A stretch of DNA of 64,000 nucleotides from Halocynthiibacter styelae (GTDB lineage: Bacteria; Pseudomonadota; Alphaproteobacteria; Rhodobacterales; Rhodobacteraceae): NCBI RefSeq assembly GCF_016123485.1, contig NZ_JADCKQ010000001.1:372001-436000 (forward strand). Direction: 5' to 3'. Under the pieces are notes generated by a model. The model did not search any database, was not told the origin of the DNA, and saw nothing but the letters and a program-made list of their open reading frames with translations. This document shows, one piece after another, positions 36,749-45,212 of the stretch. Position 1 is the stretch's first letter, and the number at the start of each line of letters is the position of its first letter. The position numbers were made by a program, and so were the translations under genes.

Positions 36749-37381
36749 ATGTTATCTGATCAGTATGGCAAAATCGACATTCACAGCCTCAATCCGCTGA
36801 TCCTGACCATTGATGATTTTTGCGACGCTGATGAAGTCCTGAAAATTCAGAACTTTGCCCGCGCTCAGGAATTCATGCCATCCCAGGTTTCAACTGTAGA
36901 AGGGATGAAAACTGATCGCACCATCCGGTCTGCAAGCGGGTCTGAGCCCACCAAAGAAACCGAACGTATCATCGGGCCAGCCCGTGAACGCGCTGCTGAT
37001 CTGTTGAACTTTACGATTAACGCAAGTGAACCAACCGCCCTGCTAAAATATGAAGTGGGTGAAGAATATAAAAATCACTTTGATACCACTGCAGATCCTG
37101 AATCAGAAACGTTTGGCCGTTGCTTTACGGCCGTCCTTTATATCAATGATGACTTTGAGGGCGGCGAAACCAGGTTTTCCCGCCTGGGCCTCGATATAAA
37201 ACCTAAAGCCGGGCGCCTTGCGCTCTGGAGCAATAAACGCCCAAACGGCACAGACCCCCATCCAATGAGCTTACATGCGGGTCTGCCTGTCACTGCAGGC
37301 ACCAAATGGATTGCAACCTTCTGGATCCATCGTGGCGTAGTTGGAAGGGGCGCAGCGCCTGCTGCGGTCAGTGCCCCATAA
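36749..37381 (+). CDS. 2-oxoglutarate/Fe(II) oxygenase, prolyl 4-hydroxylase-like
   Basis: A 210-residue oxygenase. The iron triad is His110-x-Asp112 (N-H-F-D) and His176 (S-L-H-A-G), and Lys186 in G-T-K-W-I-A-T-F-W would bind the 2-oxoglutarate carboxylate. F-E-G-G-E-T and P-x-A-G-R-L-A-L-W are typical of prolyl 4-hydroxylase-type enzymes, so a protein substrate is likely but unnamed. The ATG at 36749 has GGAG at 36737-36740; an open frame extends upstream to 36548. It overlaps the convergent CBS gene by 14 bases. Confidence 0.9.
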   Translation: MLSDQYGKIDIHSLNPLILTIDDFCDADEVLKIQNFARAQEFMPSQVSTVEGMKTDRTIRSASGSEPTKETERIIGPARERAADLLNFTINASEPTALLKYEVGEEYKNHFDTTADPESETFGRCFTAVLYINDDFEGGETRFSRLGLDIKPKAGRLALWSNKRPNGTDPHPMSLHAGLPVTAGTKWIATFWIHRGVVGRGAAPAAVSAP

Positions 37382-37802
37382 TCATGCCCTGAAGCGCTTC
37401 TTTCTCCATGGAAATCTCTGAAAGCTGCGCTTTCACCACATCGCCCAGGGAAATCAGGCCAATCAGCGCGCCTTTGTCAACGACAGGCATATGACGGAAG
37501 CGGCCTTCTGTCATTTGCGACAGAACCTTATCTGTGCTGTCTTCCGGGGCGCAGGTGACAAGTTTCTTTGTCATCAGATCATTCACAGTTTCCGACATAC
37601 AGCCAGGCCCGCGCTTGCCCAGTTCGCGCACGATGTCACGTTCAGACAGAATACCATCGGCCTTATTCCCATCTGTCGAAATCACAACCGTCCCGATCCG
37701 TTTTTCTGAAAGCATTGCCGCAGCTTCAGAGACACTTGCCCCTGGCTTCAGCGTCACAACCCCATCAGAAGATTTACCTTTCAGGATCTGTTGTACGAGC
37801 AT
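37368..37802 (-). CDS. CBS-domain pair protein
   Basis: A 144-residue protein made of two CBS motifs (about 10-65 and 75-135), which bind adenosine nucleotides and sense energy state. The first has G-T-V-V-I-S-x-x-x-x-x-x-G-I-L-S-E-R-D, the second R-H-M-P-V-V-D-x-G-x-L-I-G-L-I-S-L-G-D-V. Stand-alone CBS pairs usually regulate partner enzymes; none is identified here. The ATG at 37802 has GAGGAGGT ahead. Confidence 0.92.
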   Translation of the reverse strand: MLVQQILKGKSSDGVVTLKPGASVSEAAAMLSEKRIGTVVISTDGNKADGILSERDIVRELGKRGPGCMSETVNDLMTKKLVTCAPEDSTDKVLSQMTEGRFRHMPVVDKGALIGLISLGDVVKAQLSEISMEKEALQGMIMGH

Positions 37803-37862
37803 ATTGGGGGACCTCCTCAGGAATAAATACACTTCCAGCGTGGCCGTTTGCCCTGCCCTCTG

Positions 37863-38768
37863 TCAAGCCTGCGGTTCACAAAGACCTTCCAGTCGGGTCA
37901 CTTCCCTGCGGATTTCCCGGGCAAGTGCGGTGGAAAACCGGTTCAGCCGTTCAACCCGCCTCTCATCCGCATGGCGCACCAGATAAAAGCTGCGGGTCAG
38001 GGACAACTGATCTGTCAGAATGCGACGGATTGGTACGTCAGAAGCCGGAATGGCAAAATCATGTACCACCGCAACCCCCGCCCCCTGGCGCATGAAATTG
38101 AACTGCACAGAGAAGGAATTGGACGAAAGATGCACTTTCTCTGCCTGCATATCAGCGAGATAATCCAGTTCTTTGTCGAAAATCATATCCGGGATGTAAC
38201 CGATCAGCCGGTGATGCTTCAGATCTTCAAGCGATGTGATCTCCGGATGCCCCGCAAGATAGCTTTCCGTCGCCGCCAGATGCAGATGATAATCCGACAG
38301 TTTCTGCACCAGCAGCCGTCCCGTGTCCGGCGGTGAAACTGTCACTGCCATGTCGGCCTCACGTTTTGACAGGTTAAACACCCTAGGCAGCGCGACGATT
38401 TCAACCTCCAGCCCGGGGTTTTCATCGCAGATCTTCGCGCAGACCTGCGGCAGCAGATAATTCGCAGATCCATCCGGCGCTCCCAGACGGATCGTGCCCG
38501 TCAATAGCCCTGCCTGCCCGCGCAGTTCTTCTTCACCAAGATGCAACGCCTGTTCTGCCCGCGTGGCGTGCGCCAGCAGACGTTCGCCCTCATCCGTCAA
38601 CGCATAGCCCTGCGGCGATTTCAGAAACAGCGGCGCGCCCAGGGCTTCTTCCAGCCGGGAAATCCGCCGCGCCACAGTCGCAGGATCCATCTTCAACCCT
38701 TTCCCTGCCCGCGAGATGCTTTCTTCCCGCGCCACCGCCAAAAACACCCGTGTGTCATCCCAATTCAT
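37863..38768 (-). CDS. LysR-family transcriptional regulator, probably of mmsA
   Basis: A 301-residue LysR regulator with N-terminal helix-turn-helix (E-E-S-I-S-R-A-G-K-G-L-K-M-D-P-A-T-V-A-R-R) and effector domain. It is divergent from mmsA with only about 110 bases between, so it is the likely regulator of the valine-catabolic genes. A TTGCA-N4-TGCAA dyad sits just upstream of its start. Confidence 0.92.
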   Translation of the reverse strand: MNWDDTRVFLAVAREESISRAGKGLKMDPATVARRISRLEEALGAPLFLKSPQGYALTDEGERLLAHATRAEQALHLGEEELRGQAGLLTGTIRLGAPDGSANYLLPQVCAKICDENPGLEVEIVALPRVFNLSKREADMAVTVSPPDTGRLLVQKLSDYHLHLAATESYLAGHPEITSLEDLKHHRLIGYIPDMIFDKELDYLADMQAEKVHLSSNSFSVQFNFMRQGAGVAVVHDFAIPASDVPIRRILTDQLSLTRSFYLVRHADERRVERLNRFSTALAREIRREVTRLEGLCEPQA

Positions 38769-38777
38769 GAATTATCC

Positions 38778-38791
38778 TTGCATTTTTGCAA
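38778..38791. promoter_or_regulatory. dyad in lysR-mmsA intergenic region
   Basis: TTGCA (38778-38782) and TGCAA (38787-38791) form an inverted repeat with a 4-base spacer, 10 bases upstream of the lysR start; a third TTGCAA-like word lies at about 38827. Its position would let the regulator repress itself while activating mmsA. Confidence 0.4.
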
Positions 38792-38876
38792 AACCTCTTT
38801 GTGAAATTACGGCTTTTCCCGGCAAAATTGCAAGTGTAACCTGCCCCCAACGTGAAAACCTTTAGGGAGAGTTTTG

Positions 38877-40376
38877 ATGCAAAACATCGGACATTTCATC
38901 AACGGCGCAGAAGTTGCAGGCACCACCGGCCGCACCAGCGACGTGTTCAACCCGGCCACCGGCGAAGTTCAGGCAAAACTGGCTGTGGCATCTGCCGCTG
39001 AAGTCAACGATTTCGTTGCCAAAGCCGCTGAAGCACAGGTTGCCTGGGGCAACACCAACCCACAAAAACGCGCACGCGTTATGATGGCAATGGTTGGCCT
39101 GATGAACCGCGACATGGACAAACTGGCAGAAGCCCTGTCCCGTGAGCACGGCAAAACCATCCCGGACGCCAAAGGCGATCTGCAGCGTGGCCTCGAAGTG
39201 ATCGAATACTGCATCGGCGCCCCTGAAATGCTGAAAGGTGATTACACCGACGCAGCCGGCCCTGGCATCGACATGTATTCCATGCGTCAGCCTCTGGGTG
39301 TTGTGGCATCCATCATGCCGTTCAACTTCCCGGCTATGATGCCGCTTTGGCATGTTGGCCCGGCTCTGGCTTGTGGTAACGCTGTGGTTCTCAAACCATC
39401 CGAGCGTGACCCATCCGTTCCAATGATGCTGGCTGAACTCTTTGTTGAAGCTGGTCTGCCTGCGGGTTGTTTCCAGGTTGTAAACGGCGACAAAGAAGCT
39501 GTTGACGCGCTGCTGGACAATGAAACCATCATGGGCGTGTCCTTTGTGGGTTCCACCCCAATCGCGCAATACATCTATTCCCGCGCAACTGCGAACGGCA
39601 AACGTGCGCAGTGTTTCGGTGGTGCGAAAAACCACATGATCATCATGCCTGATGCGGACATCGAACAAGCCGCTGACGCGTTGATCGGTGCTGGTTTTGG
39701 CGCGGCTGGCGAACGCTGCATGGCGATTTCCGTTGCGGTGCCTGTGGGTGAAGAAACAGCAAACAAGCTGATCGACGCTCTGGTTCCACGTGTGGAAAAG
39801 CTGCGCGTTGCCCCTTACACTGACGGCAATGATGTGGATTACGGCCCGGTTGTGACCGCAGAAGCAAAACAGCGTATCCTCGGCCTGATCGAGAGCGGCG
39901 TTGAGCAAGGCGCGAAACTGGTTGTTGATAACCGCGATTTCAAACTGCAAGGTTATGAAAACGGCTTCTTCGTTGGTCCACACCTGTTCGACAATGTGAC
40001 CACCGACATGGACATCTACACCCAGGAAATCTTTGGCCCTGTTCTGTCCGTTGTGCGTGCAACAACCTATGAAGAGGCCATCGGCTATGCCATGGACCAC
40101 GAATATGGCAACGGCACCGCGATCTACACACGTGACGGCGACACCGCCCGTGACTTCGCACATCGCATCAACATCGGCATGGTCGGCATCAACGTGCCAA
40201 TCCCTGTGCCGCTGGCCTACCACACCTTCGGCGGCTGGAAGAAATCCATGTTTGGTGACCTGAACCAGCACGGCCCGGACAGCTTCAAGTTCTACACACG
40301 CACAAAAACTGTGACCTCCCGCTGGCCATCAGGCATCAAAGAAGGCGGCGAGTTCAACTTCAAAGCGATGGACTAA
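38877..40376 (+). CDS. mmsA: methylmalonate-semialdehyde dehydrogenase
   Basis: CoA-acylating aldehyde dehydrogenase of valine and myo-inositol breakdown; it turns methylmalonate semialdehyde into propionyl-CoA. The 499-residue protein has catalytic Cys281 in G-A-A-G-E-R-C-M-A, the N-F-P-A-M-M-P-L-W segment near 150 and the K-P-S-E-R-D-P-S segment near 174, all typical of MmsA rather than other ALDHs. The ATG at 38877 has AGGGAGA; a TTG lies 3 bases before. A terminator follows. Confidence 0.97.
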   Translation: MQNIGHFINGAEVAGTTGRTSDVFNPATGEVQAKLAVASAAEVNDFVAKAAEAQVAWGNTNPQKRARVMMAMVGLMNRDMDKLAEALSREHGKTIPDAKGDLQRGLEVIEYCIGAPEMLKGDYTDAAGPGIDMYSMRQPLGVVASIMPFNFPAMMPLWHVGPALACGNAVVLKPSERDPSVPMMLAELFVEAGLPAGCFQVVNGDKEAVDALLDNETIMGVSFVGSTPIAQYIYSRATANGKRAQCFGGAKNHMIIMPDADIEQAADALIGAGFGAAGERCMAISVAVPVGEETANKLIDALVPRVEKLRVAPYTDGNDVDYGPVVTAEAKQRILGLIESGVEQGAKLVVDNRDFKLQGYENGFFVGPHLFDNVTTDMDIYTQEIFGPVLSVVRATTYEEAIGYAMDHEYGNGTAIYTRDGDTARDFAHRINIGMVGINVPIPVPLAYHTFGGWKKSMFGDLNQHGPDSFKFYTRTKTVTSRWPSGIKEGGEFNFKAMD

Positions 40377-40393
40377 GTCTTTCTTTAAAAACA

Positions 40394-40723
40394 CTAATCG
40401 GGCGGTGCAGAAATGCGCCGCCCTTTTTCATGCGCACGCAGCTGTTGTGATTTCTCAATCTTTGATCTGCATAGTTCTACGTGATCGATCACACCCGGAC
40501 CATCAATCCGGGAACCATAAACGGAACGAGGCCCGATAAAATACTGGGCGAAACAAGCTTTCTCACCGGATTTCACAAACCCGGTCTCATCCTCCGTATG
40601 GGCGGCGCCGCCACTTTATAAACGGCACGAATTCCATACCTGAAAGCGGCGGACATCCGGGCAAGGCACAGGCTTTGCACCGGTAAAAGCGCTGCCCGCC
40701 TCTGCGTTTTCCACCTCAATCAT
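40394..40723 (-). pseudogene. small open frame broken by one stop
   Basis: On the minus strand an ATG at 40723 with an AGAGG site starts a frame that runs to 40394, interrupted only by a TAA at 40618-40616 (codon 36). The parts before and after the stop both read like one protein of about 108 residues: K-P-V-P-C-P-D-V-R-R-F ... then G-F-V-K-S-G-E-K-A-C-F-A-Q-Y-F-I-G-P-R-S-V-Y. I do not recognise the family. It may be a recent pseudogene, a 36-residue protein followed by chance sequence, or a sequencing error. It overlaps the mmsA terminator at its end. Confidence 0.4.
40400..40428 (+). terminator. intrinsic terminator after mmsA
   Basis: GGGCGGTGC (40400-40408) pairs with GCGCCGCCC (40415-40423; one mismatch), followed by five T. 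It separates mmsA from the ybdK-acd region, so the later valine genes need their own promoter. Confidence 0.85.
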
Positions 40724-40791
40724 GTCGCCTCTTCTTCTTGCACTTCTCTTTTCTGCATGCTGAACTCTTCCAAACGAGTGAGGGTATTTTT

Positions 40792-41925
40792 ATGGCACAT
40801 GCAGATCCGGATTTCACAATTGGTGTTGAGGAAGAATACCTTCTGGTCGACACAGACAGCCTCGCCCTTGCCCCTGCGCCCCAGGAATTTATGGATCGCT
40901 GTGTGTCTGAACTGGAAGGCCAGGCCAGCCCTGAGTTCCTTGCCTGCCAGATCGAAATCGGCACAACGGTTTGCGCCACGACAAGCCACGCCCGCGAGGA
41001 ACTGAAACGCCTGCGCAGCTGTGTGGCCCGTGTGGCCGGTGACTATAATCTCGCCCCGATCGCCGCCTCTTGTCATCCGTTTTCCGACTGGAAAGATCAG
41101 GTGCATACAGATCGCGAACGCTATCAGGTTCTGAAACGTGACCTGGCCGGTGTTGGGTATCGCATGTTGATTTCCGGCATGCATGTGCATGTGGGCATTC
41201 CGGCAAAGAACCAGCGTATCGATCTGATGAATCAGCTGAAATATTTCCTGCCACATCTGCTGGCGATGTCCGGCTCATCCCCGTTCTGGCAGGGATCAGA
41301 CACCGGCATGAATTCCTATCGTCTGACAGTGTTTGACAATCTGCCGCGCACCGGCCTGCCGCCGCAGATCGACAGCTGGGGAGAATATGAACGTTCGGTC
41401 GAATCCCTTGTGGACACTGGGGTGATTGAGGACAGCTCAAAAATCTGGTGGGATCTGCGCCCCTCTGCAAAATTCCCCACGATTGAAAGCCGCATCTGTG
41501 ATGTTCAGCCGACCATAGATACCACCCTTGCGCTGGCGGGTCTGACCCAATGTCTCACCCGGATGCTCTGGCGGTTGGGCAAAAAGAACCAGCGTTGGCG
41601 GCTGTATGACAACTTCCTGATTTCTGAGAACCGCTGGCGCGCGCAGCGTTATGGGGTGAATGAAGGTCTGATTGATTTCGGCGCCGGGGAAATCCTGCCG
41701 TTTTCCGAGCTGCTTGAACATATCTTTGAACTGGTGGAAGAGGATTCCGTCGCAATGAACGCCTGCGACGATATCGAAGTCGCGCGCCAGATCATTGCCG
41801 GCGGCACCGGATCCGACAAACAACGCGCGGTGTATGAGGCTGCGATTGCCGCGGGGAAAGACAAAGACGACGCGCTGAAAGACATTGTCCGTTGGTTGAC
41901 AGAAGCCTTTCACGAAGGGCTGTGA
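40792..41925 (+). CDS. YbdK-family carboxylate-amine ligase
   Basis: A 377-residue GCS2-family ligase related to plant-type glutamate-cysteine ligase. The N-terminal G-V-E-E-E-Y-L-L (about 11-18), M-H-V-H-V-G-I near 132 and the R-I-C-D-V-Q-P-T segment near 230 are typical. E. coli YbdK has weak glutamate-cysteine ligase activity and its true substrate is unknown. The ATG at 40792 has a GAGGG-like site. It splits mmsA from the other valine genes. Confidence 0.92.
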   Translation: MAHADPDFTIGVEEEYLLVDTDSLALAPAPQEFMDRCVSELEGQASPEFLACQIEIGTTVCATTSHAREELKRLRSCVARVAGDYNLAPIAASCHPFSDWKDQVHTDRERYQVLKRDLAGVGYRMLISGMHVHVGIPAKNQRIDLMNQLKYFLPHLLAMSGSSPFWQGSDTGMNSYRLTVFDNLPRTGLPPQIDSWGEYERSVESLVDTGVIEDSSKIWWDLRPSAKFPTIESRICDVQPTIDTTLALAGLTQCLTRMLWRLGKKNQRWRLYDNFLISENRWRAQRYGVNEGLIDFGAGEILPFSELLEHIFELVEEDSVAMNACDDIEVARQIIAGGTGSDKQRAVYEAAIAAGKDKDDALKDIVRWLTEAFHEGL

Positions 41926-42036
41926 CGTCAGGTTTCAACGCAGTTTTCTCCTGGGATCAGCATTGCAAAACTCCTGTAACAATCGTTAATTAAACGCGTG
42001 TTCAGTTAGAATGCTTGACCCTGCCGGGAGGACATA

Positions 42037-43182
42037 ATGGATTTCGCGCTTACCGAAGAACAAACCCTGATCTTTGACATGGCAAAAGGCTTTGCCGATG
42101 AACATATCGCGCCCTTTGCCGCAGAATGGGAAGCTGCAGGCACCGTCCCGAAGGAACTTTGGGGCAAGATGGCGGAACTGGGGTTTGGCGGGCTATATGT
42201 TTCTGAAAAGAACGGCGGATCCGGCCTGACGCGCCTTGATGCGACTCTTGTTTTTGAAGCCCTGTCTTCCGCCTGCCCGGCTGTCGCCGCCTGGCTGTCG
42301 ATCCACAATATGTGCGCGGCGATGCTCGATAAATTCGCAAGCCAGCATGTGGTTGATACCTGGCTGAAACCAGCCGTGAATATGGAAAAATTCTTCGCCT
42401 ATGCCCTGACCGAACCCGGTTCCGGATCAGACGCCGCCGCGTTGAAAACCCGTGCGGATCTGGTTGGCAATGAATATGTCCTGAACGGTTCCAAAGCCTT
42501 CATTTCCGGCGCGGGCTATGCCGATGCCTATGTTGTCATGTGCCGCACCGGCGGTGACGGGCCGAAAGGCGTATCCACCGTGGTTGTTGACAATGGCACC
42601 GAAGGGTTAAGTTTCGGCGGGCTTGAGAAAAAGATGGGCTGGCACGCCCAGGAAACCCGTCAGGTGCAGTTTGACGATTGCAAGATCCCCGCAACGAACC
42701 TTGTGGGTGAGGAAGGCAAAGGCTTTTCCTATGCCATGGCCGGGCTTGATGGCGGGCGTCTGAATATTTCCTCCTGCTCGCTGGGTGCCGCGCAAACTGC
42801 CCTGACGAAAACCTTAGAATACATGGGCGAACGTCAGGCCTTCGGCAAATCCATTGACCAGTTCCAGGCGCTGCAATTCCGCCTGGCGGATATGGAAATC
42901 GAACTTCAGGCCGCCCGCACCTTCCTGCGCCAGGCCGCCTGGAAGCTGGATCAAGGCGCACCGGATGCCACAAAATTCTGCGCCATGGCCAAACGTTTCG
43001 TGACCGAAACCGGGTCACAAGTTGCCAATGGTTGTCTGCAACTGCACGGCGGCTATGGCTATCTGGCAGATTACGGCATTGAGAAACTGGTGCGTGATCT
43101 GCGCGTGCATGAAATCCTGGAAGGCACCAATGAAATCATGCGCATGATCGTCGCCCGCAACCTCCTGGCGGAGCGCGGCTGA
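42037..43182 (+). CDS. acyl-CoA dehydrogenase, probably isobutyryl-CoA
   Basis: FAD enzyme of 381 residues that oxidises a branched acyl-CoA to the enoyl-CoA, passing electrons to ETF. Landmarks are the Y-A-L-T-E-P-G-S-G-S-D segment (about 130) that binds FAD, G-x-x-R-L-N-I near 245, and the catalytic Glu362 in E-G-T-N-E-I-M. Placement before 3-hydroxyisobutyryl-CoA hydrolase and mmsB marks it as the isobutyryl-CoA dehydrogenase of valine breakdown. Its stop overlaps the next start by 1 base. Confidence 0.93.
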   Translation: MDFALTEEQTLIFDMAKGFADEHIAPFAAEWEAAGTVPKELWGKMAELGFGGLYVSEKNGGSGLTRLDATLVFEALSSACPAVAAWLSIHNMCAAMLDKFASQHVVDTWLKPAVNMEKFFAYALTEPGSGSDAAALKTRADLVGNEYVLNGSKAFISGAGYADAYVVMCRTGGDGPKGVSTVVVDNGTEGLSFGGLEKKMGWHAQETRQVQFDDCKIPATNLVGEEGKGFSYAMAGLDGGRLNISSCSLGAAQTALTKTLEYMGERQAFGKSIDQFQALQFRLADMEIELQAARTFLRQAAWKLDQGAPDATKFCAMAKRFVTETGSQVANGCLQLHGGYGYLADYGIEKLVRDLRVHEILEGTNEIMRMIVARNLLAERG

Positions 43183-44243
43183 TGGATCTGGTCAAATCTG
43201 ACGACATCCACATCCGCCGTGAAGGCCATGTTGGTCGCATCACCCTGACCCGTCCTAAGGCATTTAATGCGCTTGGGTATCAGATGGCGCTTGAGGTGGA
43301 AAAAGCACTGGATGCCTGGCGCGATGATGACGCGGTGAAACTGATCCTTCTGGATGCAGACGGTGATCGTGCCTTCTGTGCTGGCGGTGATATTCAGGAA
43401 ATGTATGACACCGCCAAGGCCGGTGACTTTGAATATGGCCGCACGTTCTGGCGCGATGAATATCGTATGAATGCCAAAATGTTCGAATTCCCCAAACCCG
43501 TAGTCAGCCTGATGCAGGGATTCACCATGGGCGGCGGCGTTGGTATCGGCTGTCATGGCTCGCACCGCGTGGTCTGTGACAGTTCCCGCATCGCCATGCC
43601 GGAATGTGGCATTGGGTTAATCCCAGATGTGGGCGGTACGCTGATCCTTGCCCGTGCGCCGGGACGTCTGGGCGAATATATCGGCATGTCCGGTGTGCAA
43701 CTGGGCGCAGCGGATGCGATTTATGCCGGGTTTGCTGACTATTATATCCCGGAAGAGGCGTGGCCTGATCTTATCAAGGCACTCTGCGAAACAGGGGATG
43801 TCAGCGCTGTGGACGCTGCGGCACGAACCGCGCAGGACGGCGCACTCGCGGCAAATGAGGAAGCGATTAATCGTCATTTTACCGGCGAAACCGCCCTTGA
43901 TATCCTGCGCAACCTGGACGGCGACGACAGTGAATTTGCGCAAAAGGCCCTGAAAACCCTGCGCCGGAACTCTCCGCTTGCGGTTGCTGCCACAGTCGAA
44001 CTTGTACATCGTGCGCGCGGCGCAAAAGGTATCCGCGCCGCCCTTGGGCAGGAATACCGCTTTACCCATCGGGCCGCCAGTGAAGGTGACTTTATCGAAG
44101 GCATCCGTGCCCAGATCATCGACAAAGACCGCAACCCGACCTGGAAACACGCCAGCGTGGAAGATCTGTCGCCGGTGGATGTCACAAAAATGCTGATGCC
44201 CGTGCCCGGCATCAAAGTCGAATTTGAAGGAGAAGAGCCATGA
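43182..44243 (+). CDS. 3-hydroxyisobutyryl-CoA hydrolase
   Basis: Crotonase-fold hydrolase of 353 residues that frees 3-hydroxyisobutyrate from CoA in valine degradation. F-C-A-G-G-D-I-Q-E-M-Y near residue 66, M-G-G-G-V-G-I-G-C-H near 115 and P-E-C-G-I-G-L-I-P-D-V-G-G near 140 are characteristic of this group; a plain hydratase would be about 100 residues shorter. It overlaps the dehydrogenase by 1 base and mmsB by 4, so it is translated in a coupled operon. Confidence 0.93.
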   Translation: MDLVKSDDIHIRREGHVGRITLTRPKAFNALGYQMALEVEKALDAWRDDDAVKLILLDADGDRAFCAGGDIQEMYDTAKAGDFEYGRTFWRDEYRMNAKMFEFPKPVVSLMQGFTMGGGVGIGCHGSHRVVCDSSRIAMPECGIGLIPDVGGTLILARAPGRLGEYIGMSGVQLGAADAIYAGFADYYIPEEAWPDLIKALCETGDVSAVDAAARTAQDGALAANEEAINRHFTGETALDILRNLDGDDSEFAQKALKTLRRNSPLAVAATVELVHRARGAKGIRAALGQEYRFTHRAASEGDFIEGIRAQIIDKDRNPTWKHASVEDLSPVDVTKMLMPVPGIKVEFEGEEP

Positions 44244-45112
44244 AAATCGGATTTATCGGCCTTGGCAATATGGGCCATCACATGGCACGTAACCTGGCAA
44301 GCGCCGGGCATGACGTCACGGGTTTTGACCTAGCCGCCCCCTGTCCGGATGGCGTCATCAAAGCCGACAGCCCCGCGGACGTTGCCACGGGTGCCGACGT
44401 GGTTGTCACCATGCTGCCCAATGGCGCGATCCTGAAATCGGTTGCGGCGGAAATCATTCCTGCAATGTCCGCAGGTGCCGTGTTGTGCGACTGTTCCACA
44501 GTTGATGTGGAAAGCGCGCGTTCTGTGGCAGAAGACGCCAAAGCCGCAGGCCTAATGGCGGTGGATGCCCCGGTGTCTGGTGGTATTGGCGGTGCAGATG
44601 CAGGCACGCTGACGTTCATGGCTGGCGGCGATGATGCGGCCTTTAAGACGGTTACAGAATTATTTGATATCATGGGGCAAAAGGCCGTTCACTGTGGCGA
44701 AGCAGGCGCGGGTCAGGCGGCCAAGATCTGCAACAATATGATCCTTGGCATCACCATGGCAGGCACCTGCGAAGCCTTTGCTCTGGCGGATAAACTGGGC
44801 CTTGATCGTCAAAAAATGTTTGACGTGGTCAGTACCTCTTCCGGCTACTCCTGGACCATGAACGCCTATTGTCCTGCCCCCGGCGTCGGCCCGCAAAGCC
44901 CGGCGGATAATGATTACAAACCCGGATTTGCCGCGGAGCTTATGCTGAAAGATCTGCGCCTGTCCCAACAAGCTGCTGTTGCTGCCGATGCTGACACCCC
45001 CATGGGCGAACGCGCGACCGAACTTTATTCCACCTTCGTAGAAGACGAAGACGGTCAGGGCCGCGACTTTTCCGCCATGCTGCCGCGCTTTGAGAAACGT
45101 GGGCGGGACTGA
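44240..45112 (+). CDS. mmsB: 3-hydroxyisobutyrate dehydrogenase
   Basis: NAD-dependent dehydrogenase of 290 residues that makes methylmalonate semialdehyde, the MmsA substrate. It has the N-terminal I-G-F-I-G-L-G-N-M-G Rossmann motif (3-12), the D-A-P-V-S-G-G segment (109-115) and catalytic Lys162 in A-K-I-C-N-N-M. It ends the acd-hydrolase-mmsB operon. Confidence 0.96.
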   Translation: MKIGFIGLGNMGHHMARNLASAGHDVTGFDLAAPCPDGVIKADSPADVATGADVVVTMLPNGAILKSVAAEIIPAMSAGAVLCDCSTVDVESARSVAEDAKAAGLMAVDAPVSGGIGGADAGTLTFMAGGDDAAFKTVTELFDIMGQKAVHCGEAGAGQAAKICNNMILGITMAGTCEAFALADKLGLDRQKMFDVVSTSSGYSWTMNAYCPAPGVGPQSPADNDYKPGFAAELMLKDLRLSQQAAVAADADTPMGERATELYSTFVEDEDGQGRDFSAMLPRFEKRGRD

Positions 45113-45186
45113 CAATGTCTGATTTGCGACAAAAATAACGTCGCAAATACTCTATACGGGTCACGGTGACCTCTCGCACTATGGTG

Positions 45187-45202
45187 TTAACGCAGCATTA
45201 AC
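45187..45202. promoter_or_regulatory. perfect CtrA-type box
   Basis: TTAACGCAGCATTAAC is an exact TTAAC-N6-TTAAC match to the CtrA consensus. It lies only 10 bases before the MmgE/PrpD start and overlaps its ribosome site region, so CtrA binding there would more likely block than activate. Most CtrA sites of this type are expected upstream of a promoter, so chance occurrence is possible. Confidence 0.5.
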
Positions 45203-45212
45203 GAGGCCCGCC

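Noticed and set aside
38862-40271. Long open frame antisense to mmsA (469 codons)
   Set aside because: It mirrors mmsA and has no recognisable motif; mmsA is certain.
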